From Desulfurococcales archaeon (GTDB lineage Archaea > Thermoproteota > Thermoprotei_A > Sulfolobales > NBVN01), in the NCBI GenBank assembly GCA_021163585.1, contig JAGGTW010000039.1, positions 1 to 14,113 on the forward strand: a stretch of 14,113 nt of DNA, in the 5' to 3' direction. The notes beneath the pieces are model-generated. The model searched no databases. It worked only from the letters and a program-made list of their open reading frames with translations, and was not told the DNA's origin. The translations under genes and the position numbers were made by a program. Positions 1 to 6,974 of the stretch are shown one piece after another (positions within the stretch are counted from its first letter, which is position 1; each line of letters opens with the position of its first letter).

Positions 1-841
1 CCTTAAACCCCTTCCATATAGCTGATATATTGCCCCCGTTACCAACAGGTACTACGACCCAGTCAGGGACGCCTACTTCATCAGCTATTTCAAATGCCAG
101 TGTTTTCTGACCCTCGATCCTCCAGGGGTTGAGTGAATTTAGGACGTAGACCGGGTATTCCTCAGTTAACCTGATGACCAGCCTCAACGCATCGTCGAAG
201 CTACCGTTAACGAAGGCCAGCGTCGCACCATGGAGTACCGCCTGCATGAGCTTACCCTTAGCCACCTTACCCTTAGGCAGAACCACCAGAGACCTCAGTC
301 CAGCCCTAGCAGCGTACGCACTCATTGATGCTGACGTATTTCCTGTCGACGCACAGGCAACTACCTTTACGCCCAGGTACTTAGCCATTGACACAGCCAC
401 CGTCATTCCTCTGTCCTTAAAACTGCCTGTCGGGTTAGCTCCCTCTAGCTTCACGTACGCCCTCCTAGTACGTACTAACTCCTTAGACCTAGCCAGCTTA
501 ACTAAGGGAGTGCCTCCCTCGCCCAGAGATACTACCTCCGCTTCAGGAGGTAGCGGTATTAACTCCCTATACCTCCATAACTTAAATGGCCTACCCCTGA
601 ATAGGTCCCAGCTAATCTCCGGTACTTTACTAAACTCGACCTGCAGCAACCCGCCACAAGAACACGTAATTCTTTTTTCGGTTAAGCTGAACTCAGAAGA
701 ACACTCAATACATTTAATTACGGCTTGGATGTTTGGCGCACGTTCACCACCTTGCTCACCAAGCGAATTTGGCGCATCATTATCACCGTACACCAATGCA
801 CTGGTATGATTAATAAGTCTTCTGCTCTGAATGTGGTGCAT
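1..841 (-). CDS. thrC: Threonine synthase (partial, C-terminus beyond window edge)
   Basis: PLP enzyme that converts O-phosphohomoserine to threonine in the cytoplasm. The minus strand gives about 280 residues before the window ends. A rubredoxin-like knuckle (CIEC near residue 44, CSCGG near 60) is followed by the LGEGGTPLV segment, the PLP-lysine motif GSFKDRGM, the ASTGNTSAS segment that binds substrate carboxylate, and the PVGNGGNISAIWKGF phosphate-binding segment. This order is typical of archaeal and plant-type threonine synthase. The ATG at 841 is the first start after an in-frame TAA at 860-862. It adds about 40 residues before the zinc knuckle, more than most archaeal homologues carry, so a later TTG (796) or GTG (793) may be the true start. 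It lies downstream of the zinc-ribbon gene on the same strand, 112 bases away. The family call is firm; only the start is uncertain. Confidence 0.93.
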   Translation of the reverse strand, partial: MHHIQSRRLINHTSALVYGDNDAPNSLGEQGGERAPNIQAVIKCIECSSEFSLTEKRITCSCGGLLQVEFSKVPEISWDLFRGRPFKLWRYRELIPLPPEAEVVSLGEGGTPLVKLARSKELVRTRRAYVKLEGANPTGSFKDRGMTVAVSMAKYLGVKVVACASTGNTSASMSAYAARAGLRSLVVLPKGKVAKGKLMQAVLHGATLAFVNGSFDDALRLVIRLTEEYPVYVLNSLNPWRIEGQKTLAFEIADEVGVPDWVVVPVGNGGNISAIWKGFK

Positions 842-953
842 ACGTGCATGCTTTGCCGCTTACCTTCTAATGAAGTCTGAGGTGACTACCTACATTACCG
901 TTCAATTTTTCAGAAGAGACTTCAGGAGATTAAAAAGGATTGTTTTGCCTTAC

Positions 954-1154
954 TCAGTACCTCCGCACGATTACTAATCCGCGACGCGATCTCCTGACCT
1001 CAACCTCCTGTAGTACTTCCCTGTACCCGCAACTCCTACACTTAATTATGTACCGGATGACCTTAGAGCCGTTGAGTCCCTCGGCCTCGCTGTAGTACGT
1101 CATTCTCCCGCCGCACCTGGGGCATTTCTGAGTTCCATTCAACCTCCAATACAT
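954..1154 (-). CDS. Small zinc-ribbon protein, 66 aa
   Basis: Short protein with one four-cysteine zinc ribbon: CPRCGG (C11, C14) and KCRSCGYRE (C39, C42), separated by a hydrophilic loop and a beta-rich stretch. The C-terminal 15 residues are strongly basic (RRSRRGLVIVRRY). Such ribbons occur in nucleic-acid-binding and transcription/translation proteins of archaea, but nothing in the sequence fixes a partner or function. The ATG at 1154 is preceded by a good ribosome-binding site (GAGGTGAT on the minus strand, about 9 bases upstream), which supports it as a real gene. It follows korC by 158 bases, a gap that could hold its own promoter (A/T-rich stretches near 1229-1263). The 112 bases between it and thrC contain a minus-strand T run near 931-936 that could end the transcript. 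Confidence 0.75.
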   Translation of the reverse strand: MYWRLNGTQKCPRCGGRMTYYSEAEGLNGSKVIRYIIKCRSCGYREVLQEVEVRRSRRGLVIVRRY

Positions 1155-1312
1155 TCCTCAAATCACCTCTCACCTGTCTCAGGCGATGCTCCATCAGCCA
1201 CTGAGGGTGCTGGTGAAGTCGCTGTCCTCAATTAATTATTTGAAGTATGTCTGTAATAAACCTACTTGAGCATTACCTCAATAAGAATTCCGCTATGGGA
1301 GGTACTACGCAG

Positions 1313-1852
1313 TTAATTACTAGTTAACGCTAACCCCCTTCTGAAGGCCTTCTTATTCAGCTCCACCCACGACTTCTTAACAACGTGCTCTATGGCTTTC
1401 TCAACAGCTTCAGTACTTAATAGCTTCGTGACACCCACTAAGTGCCCTAACGCAACCATATTGGCCACCCTCGGCGTACCGAGTTCTGTCTCAGCGATCT
1501 TAGTGTATGGAGCTAACTTAAGCACCCAGCCCCTCTCGGGTACTTCAGTTACGAATGTTGAGTCAGCAAAAACTACAGCACCCTGTCTGACCAGCCTGCT
1601 ATACTTCACTAACTGATCACCGTACATAAATACAGCTACGTCAGCCTCCCTGACCTTCATGTACCCGAGCTCCTCAGCACTATCAGCTACTATTATCTCT
1701 GCTTTAGAATCACCTCCCCTCGTCTCGGCGGAGTAGGACTCAGTACCTGTTACGTAGTAGTTGCTGAACTTAGCCGCAGCAACACCTATGACGTGGCCTA
1801 GGAGAAGGATCCCCTGACCACCCCTACCAGCAATTATTATCTCCCTTCTCAC
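1313..1852 (-). CDS. korC: 2-oxoacid:ferredoxin oxidoreductase, gamma subunit
   Basis: Gamma subunit of a CoA-acylating 2-oxoacid:ferredoxin oxidoreductase, which oxidises a 2-oxoacid (probably 2-oxoglutarate) to acyl-CoA with ferredoxin as electron acceptor. The 179 residues begin with the family's glycine-rich segment GRGGQGILLLG (about residues 9-19), followed by the conserved TESYSAETRGG region (about 37-47) and the NMVALGHLVG segment. The length matches stand-alone gamma subunits. The start is GTG at 1852, six bases after the korB stop; a GAGGTGA ribosome-binding site overlaps that stop. It is the last gene of the korDABC operon. Choice between 2-oxoglutarate and other 2-oxoacid substrates rests on the subunit layout and is an inference. 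Confidence 0.92.
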   Translation of the reverse strand: MRREIIIAGRGGQGILLLGHVIGVAAAKFSNYYVTGTESYSAETRGGDSKAEIIVADSAEELGYMKVREADVAVFMYGDQLVKYSRLVRQGAVVFADSTFVTEVPERGWVLKLAPYTKIAETELGTPRVANMVALGHLVGVTKLLSTEAVEKAIEHVVKKSWVELNKKAFRRGLALTSN

Positions 1853-1858
1853 CTAAAT

Positions 1859-2686
1859 TCACCTCAATAAACCGATCATTCTCAAGTACCCGGGGTCGTC
1901 CTTATCAACATACTCCCCGATCACGAACCCGCTCTCCCAGTCATAGTAGGACTCATTCAGTGAGGGCTTTGCCTTAACCTTAACCTTCCCCCGTAACTCC
2001 ATGAACAGCTGCACAGCATCCTTAATACCTATGTGCCTGCCGAACATCTCAGGGCACGTAGACAGTACCTCCACAAATGTGAAGCCCTCCTTCCCCAGCG
2101 CCCGGTACACGTACGTCTCGATCAGTGCTGGGTGAGTGACTGACGCCCTAGCAACGTAGTTAGCACCTAATGAGGCAACTAGCTTAACTACATTAATGGG
2201 TTTCTCCGGGTTACCTCTGGGGGTTGTAGTTGTGTAGAGGCCTGTGGGTGTTGTCGGGGCCAGCTGCCCACCAGTCATTGCGTAGACCATGTTGTTGACC
2301 ATGATCACGGTAATGTCCATGTTCCTCCTCGCAGCATGCATCAGGTGATTACCACCTATCCCGGCTATGTCTCCGTCACCCCCAACAACGATCACCTTGA
2401 GCTTAGGGTTGGCAAGCTTCACACCTACAGCAAAAGGTATTGCTCTTCCATGAATTGCGTGCACGGTGTCGAAGTTCAGGTATAGTGACATCCTAGCCGT
2501 GCACCCTATGCCACCGACGATTACTATGTTCTCCTCCCTCACGAGTCCCTCACTGATCCTCCTACCTATAGCTCTGAGCATGGCTGACATTACGATCCCT
2601 ATTCCACATCCTGGGCACCAGAGGTGCGGTAGCCTGTCAACTCTCACGTACTTATCTAGGGGGTGGACCTGCCTGCTCACAGCCAC
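1859..2686 (-). CDS. korB: 2-oxoacid:ferredoxin oxidoreductase, beta (TPP-binding) subunit
   Basis: Beta subunit, which holds thiamine pyrophosphate and a 4Fe-4S cluster and carries out the decarboxylation. The likely cluster ligands are visible: C24 and C27 (WCPGCGIG), C62 (GIGCTAR) and C211 (STCPEMFG). The TPP/Mg2+ motif runs from GGDGD (102-106) through IGGNH to VNN at about 130-132, followed by YAMTGGQLAPTT. At 275 residues it is normal for the KorB type. The start is GTG at 2686 and overlaps the korA stop by 10 bases; a perfect GGAGGTGATC ribosome-binding site lies inside korA five bases upstream, which fixes this start and suggests efficient re-initiation. Confidence 0.94.
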   Translation of the reverse strand: MAVSRQVHPLDKYVRVDRLPHLWCPGCGIGIVMSAMLRAIGRRISEGLVREENIVIVGGIGCTARMSLYLNFDTVHAIHGRAIPFAVGVKLANPKLKVIVVGGDGDIAGIGGNHLMHAARRNMDITVIMVNNMVYAMTGGQLAPTTPTGLYTTTTPRGNPEKPINVVKLVASLGANYVARASVTHPALIETYVYRALGKEGFTFVEVLSTCPEMFGRHIGIKDAVQLFMELRGKVKVKAKPSLNESYYDWESGFVIGEYVDKDDPGYLRMIGLLR

Positions 2687-3801
2687 TCACTGATCACCTC
2701 CTTAATCCTGTCTGGTGAGGGCACATCCAGATCTATAATACCTACCGAGATCACCTCCTTATCCCTCAGCACCCGGGCTACCTCCTTGTACATGAGCCCC
2801 ACATTATTCTCAACCACAAACACCCTCTTAGCCTTTGAAGCAACCTTCTTTAACCCGCCCTCATCGAAGGGCCAGAGAGTCTTAGGTCTGTAGAGCCCTG
2901 CTCTAATACCCTCCCTCCTCAGCTCCCTAACTAAGGCGTAAACGGACCTTGCTGTCGATCCGTAAGCAAAGAACATGTACTCAGCACTGCTTGTGAAGTA
3001 TGTTTCGTAGTCAACTATTAAGTGGGAATTACGCCTTACTTTCTCCACTAACCTACGGATCATCCTCTCCTGAACCTCCGTAGTCGGAGAGTAGTACCCT
3101 CTCTCATCATGGGTTAGTGACTCGACCATTACCTTATACCCATCGCCGAAGCAGGCCATCGGCGGAACAAGATCTTCACCGGGCTTAAAGGGCATGTACT
3201 CTTGAGGCGGTACCTCAGGCTTCCTCCTATTAACGATCTCCAGCTCACTGGGGTTCCTGATAATGACCTTCTCCCACGTGTGCGCCAACATGGCGTCAGA
3301 CAGAATAACTGTTGGAACCCTCAGCATTTCCGAGACATTAAATGCCTTCACAGTTAGGTCGAATGCCTCCTGCGCAGACCAAGGAACTAGCACGGGGAGT
3401 TCGTAATTCCCGTGACTCCCATACCTTACCTGAAAGACATCGTACTGGCAGGACCTCGTGGGCACACCGGTCGAAGGGCCTGCCCTCATGACATAGACCA
3501 CGACGAGAGGTGTCTCAGTAATTATTGCGAAGCTAAGGGCCTCAACCATGAGTGAGTAGCCCGGACCACTCGTAGCTGTCATAGCCTTAGCTCCGGCCCA
3601 AGAAGCACCTATCACAGCATTAATCGACGCTATCTCATCCTCAAGCTGAATAACAACACCTCCCCTCTTAGGCAACTCCTCAGCAAGGTACTCGAGAATG
3701 TCTGAGGTGGGAGTTATGGGGTATCCAGCAAAAAATCTGAGTCCTGACGCCATAGCCCCCTCAGCAATAGCTATGTTAGAGGTTACGTACTCGACCCTCA
3801 A
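2677..3801 (-). CDS. korA: 2-oxoacid:ferredoxin oxidoreductase, alpha subunit
   Basis: Alpha subunit of the same complex; 374 residues. It has the pyrimidine-binding-domain opening with AIAEGAMASG and GYPITPTSDI (YPITP at 27-31), the EDEIASINAVIGASWAGAK segment around residues 54-72, the TATSGPGYSLM loop (76-85), and GPSTGVPT (108-115) followed by a conserved Gln. It stands separate from the gamma subunit, which fits KorA rather than the fused gamma-alpha protein of Sulfolobus-type enzymes. The start is TTG at 3801, overlapping the korD stop as TTGA; a GAGGTGGT site lies about 9 bases upstream. The C-terminal part (after about residue 260) is the transketolase C-terminal-like domain. Confidence 0.94.
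   Translation of the reverse strand: MRVEYVTSNIAIAEGAMASGLRFFAGYPITPTSDILEYLAEELPKRGGVVIQLEDEIASINAVIGASWAGAKAMTATSGPGYSLMVEALSFAIITETPLVVVYVMRAGPSTGVPTRSCQYDVFQVRYGSHGNYELPVLVPWSAQEAFDLTVKAFNVSEMLRVPTVILSDAMLAHTWEKVIIRNPSELEIVNRRKPEVPPQEYMPFKPGEDLVPPMACFGDGYKVMVESLTHDERGYYSPTTEVQERMIRRLVEKVRRNSHLIVDYETYFTSSAEYMFFAYGSTARSVYALVRELRREGIRAGLYRPKTLWPFDEGGLKKVASKAKRVFVVENNVGLMYKEVARVLRDKEVISVGIIDLDVPSPDRIKEVISEWL
2692..2701 (-). promoter_or_regulatory. Perfect ribosome-binding site of korB inside korA
   Basis: The minus strand reads GGAGGTGATC, the full complement expected of an archaeal 16S rRNA 3' end, five bases before the GTG start of korB. It decides the start and is a useful reference for the anti-Shine-Dalgarno sequence of this genome. 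Confidence 0.7.
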
Positions 3802-4058
3802 CCACCCACCACCTCAACAAAAATAGCTAAGTCTGGGCAGCACCACTCACACGTTCTGCAACCTATGCACTTCTCAATAAATTTGGGGACAGGGTACCTG
3901 AACCCCCTGGCGTTTGGGTTACTGCCCCTTACGAATACCTTCGTAGGGCATAAAGTTACGCATAGCTGACATTCCTTACATCTGTCCTTAATGATTGTGA
4001 CCTTAAACTTGCCTGAGGATGCTGTGACGGTCTCTACATTCTCTTGAAGAGCTGGCAT
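3798..4058 (-). CDS. korD: 2-oxoacid:ferredoxin oxidoreductase, delta (2[4Fe-4S] ferredoxin) subunit
   Basis: Ferredoxin-like subunit of 86 residues that passes electrons from the catalytic core to ferredoxin. Two clusters are evident: C27-x2-C30-x2-C33-x3-C37-P, and C64-x2-C67-x2-C70-x3-C74-P, with an extra cysteine at 73. The 26 bases' worth of spacing between the clusters (residues 38-63) includes a basic loop. It is the first gene of korDABC. The ATG at 4058 lies 32 bases from a TATA-like element, so transcription may begin almost at the start codon. The overlap with korA (TTGA) points to coupled translation. Confidence 0.92.
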   Translation of the reverse strand: MPALQENVETVTASSGKFKVTIIKDRCKECQLCVTLCPTKVFVRGSNPNARGFRYPVPKFIEKCIGCRTCEWCCPDLAIFVEVVGG

Positions 4059-4079
4059 TTTAGCCCAAATAAATTTTTA

Positions 4080-4106
4080 AGAGGTTAATAAAAAACTTTG
4101 ACCTCT
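4080..4106 (-). promoter_or_regulatory. Promoter of korDABC with flanking inverted repeat
   Basis: On the minus strand an A/T-rich TATA-like element, TTTTTTATTAA (4085-4095), is centred 32 bases before the korD ATG, the spacing expected for a leaderless or near-leaderless archaeal transcript. It sits between the arms of an inverted repeat: AGAGGT (plus strand 4080-4085) and ACCTCT (4101-4106), 15 bases apart. A repressor binding such a site would cover the TATA element. A second A/T-rich stretch at 4067-4080 is closer to the start and less well placed. The promoter call is moderate; operator function is an inference. Confidence 0.5.
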
Positions 4107-4221
4107 CAAGAAGTCAAGGTAAAAATGTGTTATGTGATACGCATCAGTAGGTGCTGGATCAGTCCCTGACACGTACTTACATTAAAGCATTTTTAGGGGT
4201 CTTTGTTTTAATAGTTAAAAA

Positions 4222-4557
4222 TTACGTGAGTGCTGAAATACCTACCTTGATTTTATCTTCATCACATACCATGACGACTAGTTTATCTTTCATTACAAGG
4301 TCTATTTCTCTAACACCGTTCTCCCGGAGCTGGGAAGCTATGAATGATGCCACCCCAGCTATGAAGGCAGATGCCTTAGCGACAGCCTCAGGTTCGAACG
4401 CCTTAATAGGCTGGTACACCTTTAAGTCATCTACAGTCCCACTCCGGCTGACCGTTATTACTACGTTGAAGCCCGCAGATATGTCGTGGACGCTCTCTAA
4501 CTCAGGTGCACTGACCTCCTCACTCTCAACTACTGATTCACGGGTTATGCTCGCCAT
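4222..4557 (-). CDS. Small roadblock/LC7-like protein, 111 aa (tentative)
   Basis: Soluble protein of 111 residues without membrane segments. Its predicted layout is an acidic N-terminus (about 1-25), a beta hairpin (NVVITVSRSGTVDDLKVYQP, about 31-50), a long alanine-rich helix (EPEAVAKASAFIAGVASFIASQL, about 55-77), then two strands (REIDLVMKDKLVVMVCDEDKIKVGISA). This beta-helix-beta pattern resembles the roadblock/LC7 fold, whose archaeal members often associate with small GTPases or regulate motility and signalling; no GTPase gene is beside it here. I do not recognise a specific family. ATG at 4557 is the start. A TATA-like TTTTTTAA element (about 4596-4603) is preceded by AGAGGT, the same hexamer as in the korDABC promoter. 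The reverse-strand alternative is Ser/Thr-rich and looks like a shadow. Confidence 0.65.
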   Translation of the reverse strand: MASITRESVVESEEVSAPELESVHDISAGFNVVITVSRSGTVDDLKVYQPIKAFEPEAVAKASAFIAGVASFIASQLRENGVREIDLVMKDKLVVMVCDEDKIKVGISALT

Positions 4558-4683
4558 ACATGAAGCACCGGTATAATGTATCCGCTACTTAATTCCTTAA
4601 AAAACCTCTCATTAAAAGCTGGTGTATTTAGTTTAGCCTTTTTAATAAAATTCGGTGCCCAGGTCTCCCTATGGGGTGCCTGA

Positions 4684-5262
4684 GTGAGCATTGTTGATGT
4701 TGTTGCTGAGCTGGTCAGGAACGTCATGAGTAGTGACCCCGTCCACGGGTACCCACACGTAATGAGGGTGAGGAAGCTCGCACTACAGCTAGCAGCTCAC
4801 TACAACAGCGTGGATAAGGAGGTTGTTGAGCTGGCTGCACTACTTCATGACATAGGGAGGAGCGGTCCTGGCATGACGGACCACGCATTTACTTCAGCAA
4901 GGGTGGCTGGACTCCTCCTCAGGGCTATGGGGTACTCTGAGAGCAAGGTCAGGGCTATCGTTGAGGCCATAAGCACTCACTCATACTCAGCTGGCAGGGA
5001 GCCTCAGCTGCTTGAAGCTAAGATCCTCAGCGACGCCGACAAACTCGACGCTCTGGGTGCTGTCGGCATAGCTAGGGTATTCCTGTATTCTGGGGCTATA
5101 GGTAGGGGCATTGAGGACTCAATAGCACATATTAAGACCAAGATCCTTAAGCTCCCAGACCTCATGAAAACACCTGAAGGAAGAGAGCTGGCTCTAAAGA
5201 AGGTTAAGATAGTTATGGAGTTCATAAAGTGTATTGAAAAAGAACTTAATCTAGGGAAGTAA
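4684..5262 (+). CDS. HD-domain metal-dependent phosphohydrolase
   Basis: Predicted soluble hydrolase of 192 residues acting on a nucleotide or other phosphorylated substrate. Metal ligands typical of HD proteins are in place: H25 (HGYPHVMRV), the HD pair H55-D56 (LLHDIGRSG), H67 (TDHAFTSA), H99 (STHSYS) and the C-terminal SDADKLDALG motif with D117 and D119. This last motif is characteristic of the small YedJ-like HD subgroup, for which no substrate is generally agreed. GTG at 4684 is the first possible start, directly after an in-frame TGA; GGGGTG lies 6-12 bases upstream. A TTTTTAATAAAA element at about 4639-4650 could be the promoter. The gene diverges from the roadblock-like gene (126-base gap) and converges on the P-loop ATPase gene. 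Confidence 0.88.
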   Translation: MSIVDVVAELVRNVMSSDPVHGYPHVMRVRKLALQLAAHYNSVDKEVVELAALLHDIGRSGPGMTDHAFTSARVAGLLLRAMGYSESKVRAIVEAISTHSYSAGREPQLLEAKILSDADKLDALGAVGIARVFLYSGAIGRGIEDSIAHIKTKILKLPDLMKTPEGRELALKKVKIVMEFIKCIEKELNLGK

Positions 5263-5279
5263 GTCAGGGAGTACAGCAC

Positions 5280-5311
5280 GCTTAACCAGTGCCCAGTAAG
5301 GGCTGGTCAGC
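5280..5311. terminator. Stem-loop between convergent genes
   Basis: An imperfect hairpin lies in the 61-base gap between the HD gene (plus) and the P-loop ATPase gene (minus). The inner stem is GCCC (5291-5294) with GGGC (5300-5303) around a five-base loop; after a two-base bulge ACCA (5285-5288) pairs with TGGT (5304-5307); an outer GCT/AGC (5280-5282, 5309-5311) can extend it. There is no T run on either side, so termination is suggested mostly by position. Crenarchaeal terminators are usually plain T runs, which lowers confidence. Confidence 0.3.
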
Positions 5312-5323
5312 GTCCAGCAGCAA

Positions 5324-6190
5324 CTAGTCAGTGCTCAGGAACCTCACTATAGGGTCCAATGCCTCATACCTAAGTGGTGGTGGGGGCCAGTACTCACTTG
5401 GTGGAACCTCAACTACTGCATCAGGTCTGAGCAATCTGGCGAAGAACCTACTGTCCAGCTCATTAACTGACTTAATAGCTGATACGTAGGTACCCAACTT
5501 GCTCCCGGAATAGACCATAGCCCTGGAGGGCGTGACAATGACTAACGCCCTGATGTAGGGTGCTAGAGATGCTGAAGGGAGGAGCGCGCTGCTGAACGAC
5601 TCAATAAGTACTACATCAGCCTTCTCGAGGAGTGACTCGGCAGCATGCTTAACTGCCGCATCTACCTCCCTACTACTTAAGTAGTTAGTGAGCCATGAAC
5701 TACTCACCCTGACTAGGGGCTTGAAGGTACTTAACGCACTCTTCACTTCCTCCTTGAGCTTAGGTGTGAGATTACCTAGCACATCCTCAGCTAGGAAGTA
5801 CCTCCTCACAGTAAATGATATTCTGGCAAGTACCGCCTGAGCAACTGCCGAGTCGACAGTACTTAAGTAGCTGTCTATGCTCACGAACCTAGTTACGTCC
5901 GGGACAGCAGTCAGTATATCTACGGGGTTCTGGAGGTCCGGATCTGTTACGAATCCTAGGTCCATGTATTTGAGGACGTCTTCACCTACGAGTACGCCCA
6001 ACCTCACCGACTCCCTGAAGACCTTAAGCTGGTACCAGATACTGTGTGCGGCAACAGGCTTAAACACAGCCACTCCATATCCAGCTGACTTCAGTGCCTT
6101 AGCCAGCGACGCGGTGAAGTACGTCTTACCTGACTCATGAGGTAGGAGTCCTGAAATGAGTACCGCACCCGTCATGGCCTCAACCCGCAT
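5324..6190 (-). CDS. Predicted P-loop ATPase of the BioD/CobB type
   Basis: Soluble P-loop protein of 288 residues. The Walker A motif is GLLPHESGKT (residues 14-23). It is followed by a segment VAVFKPVA (about 40-47) like the KP motif of dethiobiotin synthetase and cobyrinate amidases. A further strand VVLIESFSS, with E197, lies where that superfamily has its glutamate for Mg2+ and substrate. The rest does not match BioD or CobB closely, and no biotin or cobalamin genes adjoin, so the substrate is unknown. Start ATG at 6190; an internal ATG at 6175 would keep the P-loop and is also possible. The gene follows the macro-domain gene by 18 bases or so and is probably cotranscribed with it. Confidence 0.72.
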   Translation of the reverse strand: MRVEAMTGAVLISGLLPHESGKTYFTASLAKALKSAGYGVAVFKPVAAHSIWYQLKVFRESVRLGVLVGEDVLKYMDLGFVTDPDLQNPVDILTAVPDVTRFVSIDSYLSTVDSAVAQAVLARISFTVRRYFLAEDVLGNLTPKLKEEVKSALSTFKPLVRVSSSWLTNYLSSREVDAAVKHAAESLLEKADVVLIESFSSALLPSASLAPYIRALVIVTPSRAMVYSGSKLGTYVSAIKSVNELDSRFFARLLRPDAVVEVPPSEYWPPPPLRYEALDPIVRFLSTD

Positions 6191-6208
6191 GCGGTGCTAC
6201 TGCAGTTC

Positions 6209-6757
6209 TTAATCTCTAGTCAGCACACCCTCAACAGCCTCCCTGAACGACCTGTAGAGTTCATCATCGAACGCAACCAGCAGGATCTTCCTCAATGTAG
6301 TCCCCTCAGACACGTGCTTAACTATGGAGTCAACAATTACTTCAGCAGCTACCCTAGGGTTGAGTCCACCGACACCCGCCCCCATCCCTGGAAATGCCAC
6401 GGACCCGACCCCCAGCTCTCTGCAGAGATTCAGCGCTGCATTTACTGCAGCACGTACTTTCTCAGTCGTTGTTCTCATTGCCGGGTACTCCATCGTTGGT
6501 GCGTGAATTACATACTTCACGGCAAGCTTTCCGGCAGTAGTAGCTACCGCCTTTCCGACAGGTACTGGGGCATGCCTCCTGGCATCATCTTCAATGACCT
6601 TTCCACCAGCCCTTTTAATAGCTCCAGCAACCCCGCCACCCATGATCATCTGCGAGTTGGCAGGGTTGACTATAGCGTCAAGGTCCTTTAATTTAGTTAT
6701 GTCCCCCTTAACAACCTCCAACTCAATACCTTTATATCTGACCACTCCTCCCACCAT
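6209..6757 (-). CDS. Macro-domain (ADP-ribose-binding) protein
   Basis: Protein of 182 residues from the ATG at 6757, made up of one macro domain. It shows the family's ADP-ribose pocket: VVKGDITKL with the adenine-binding Asp, the NPAN motif followed by GGGVAGAIKRAGG, and the distal-ribose loop FPGMGAGVGGLNP. Relatives remove ADP-ribose from proteins or hydrolyse O-acetyl-ADP-ribose. NPAN followed by a glycine loop fits the catalytically active MacroD-like class; activity here is inferred. The reading frame is open upstream to a TTG at 6775 (six more residues), but the ATG at 6757 is better placed, 32 bases after a TATA-like element. It is the first gene of a two-gene unit with the P-loop ATPase. 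Confidence 0.9.
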   Translation of the reverse strand: MVGGVVRYKGIELEVVKGDITKLKDLDAIVNPANSQMIMGGGVAGAIKRAGGKVIEDDARRHAPVPVGKAVATTAGKLAVKYVIHAPTMEYPAMRTTTEKVRAAVNAALNLCRELGVGSVAFPGMGAGVGGLNPRVAAEVIVDSIVKHVSEGTTLRKILLVAFDDELYRSFREAVEGVLTRD

Positions 6758-6780
6758 AACAGCTAAATCAATCAACTGTA

Positions 6781-6796
6781 ATTAACTTATACTAAT
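6781..6796 (-). promoter_or_regulatory. TATA-like element of the macro-domain/ATPase unit
   Basis: The minus strand carries TATAAG at 6791-6786 within an A/T-rich stretch. Its centre is about 32 bases before the ATG at 6757 and about 14 before the alternative TTG at 6775, so it argues for the ATG and for a leaderless or very short leader transcript. Confidence 0.45.
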
Positions 6797-6893
6797 TGCT
6801 CACCATCAACAGCGTAGGTGTGGAGCAGGCTTCCCGTAGTAAAATAACACTTAATTTCCTCTAGAAGAGATTGTGTAGGGGTACACCCGGGAA

Positions 6894-6974
6894 ATGATGT
6901 ACTTCTCAGTGCTCGGCGGTCCTCAGAATGTACAGCGTATGCGGTGGCTCAAGCTGGTGGGGGGTACCAAGTGA
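6894..6974 (+). other. Possible leader ORF (26 codons) upstream of the PLP-fold gene
   Basis: In the 241-base gap 6776-7016, two consecutive ATG codons (6894 and 6897) open a 26-codon frame ending in TGA at 6972-6974, 42 bases before the next gene. The peptide (starting MMYFSVLGG) has no recognisable motif. An A/T-rich stretch at about 6849-6857 could be the promoter, in which case the frame would lie in the 5' leader. It may be chance; there is no clear ribosome-binding site. I see no riboswitch or tRNA-like fold in this gap. Confidence 0.2.

Noticed and set aside
174..809. Plus-strand open frame of 211 codons
   Set aside because: It is the reverse of threonine synthase, whose motifs are unmistakable, and its own composition is low-complexity Leu/Ser/Thr.
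4107..4180. C/D-box-like small RNA suggested by GTGATA and CTGA words
   Set aside because: The boxes do not match consensus or spacing on either strand.
4151..4576. Plus-strand open frame of 141 codons, longer than the minus-strand gene it covers
   Set aside because: Ser/Thr-rich with no fold-like pattern; the minus-strand 111-residue frame has coherent strand-helix-strand order and a plausible promoter.
5324..6190. Dethiobiotin synthetase (bioD)
   Set aside because: Only the P-loop and two general motifs agree; the rest diverges and there are no biotin genes nearby.
6194..6691. Plus-strand open frame of 165 codons
   Set aside because: Antisense of the macro-domain gene, which has clear family motifs.
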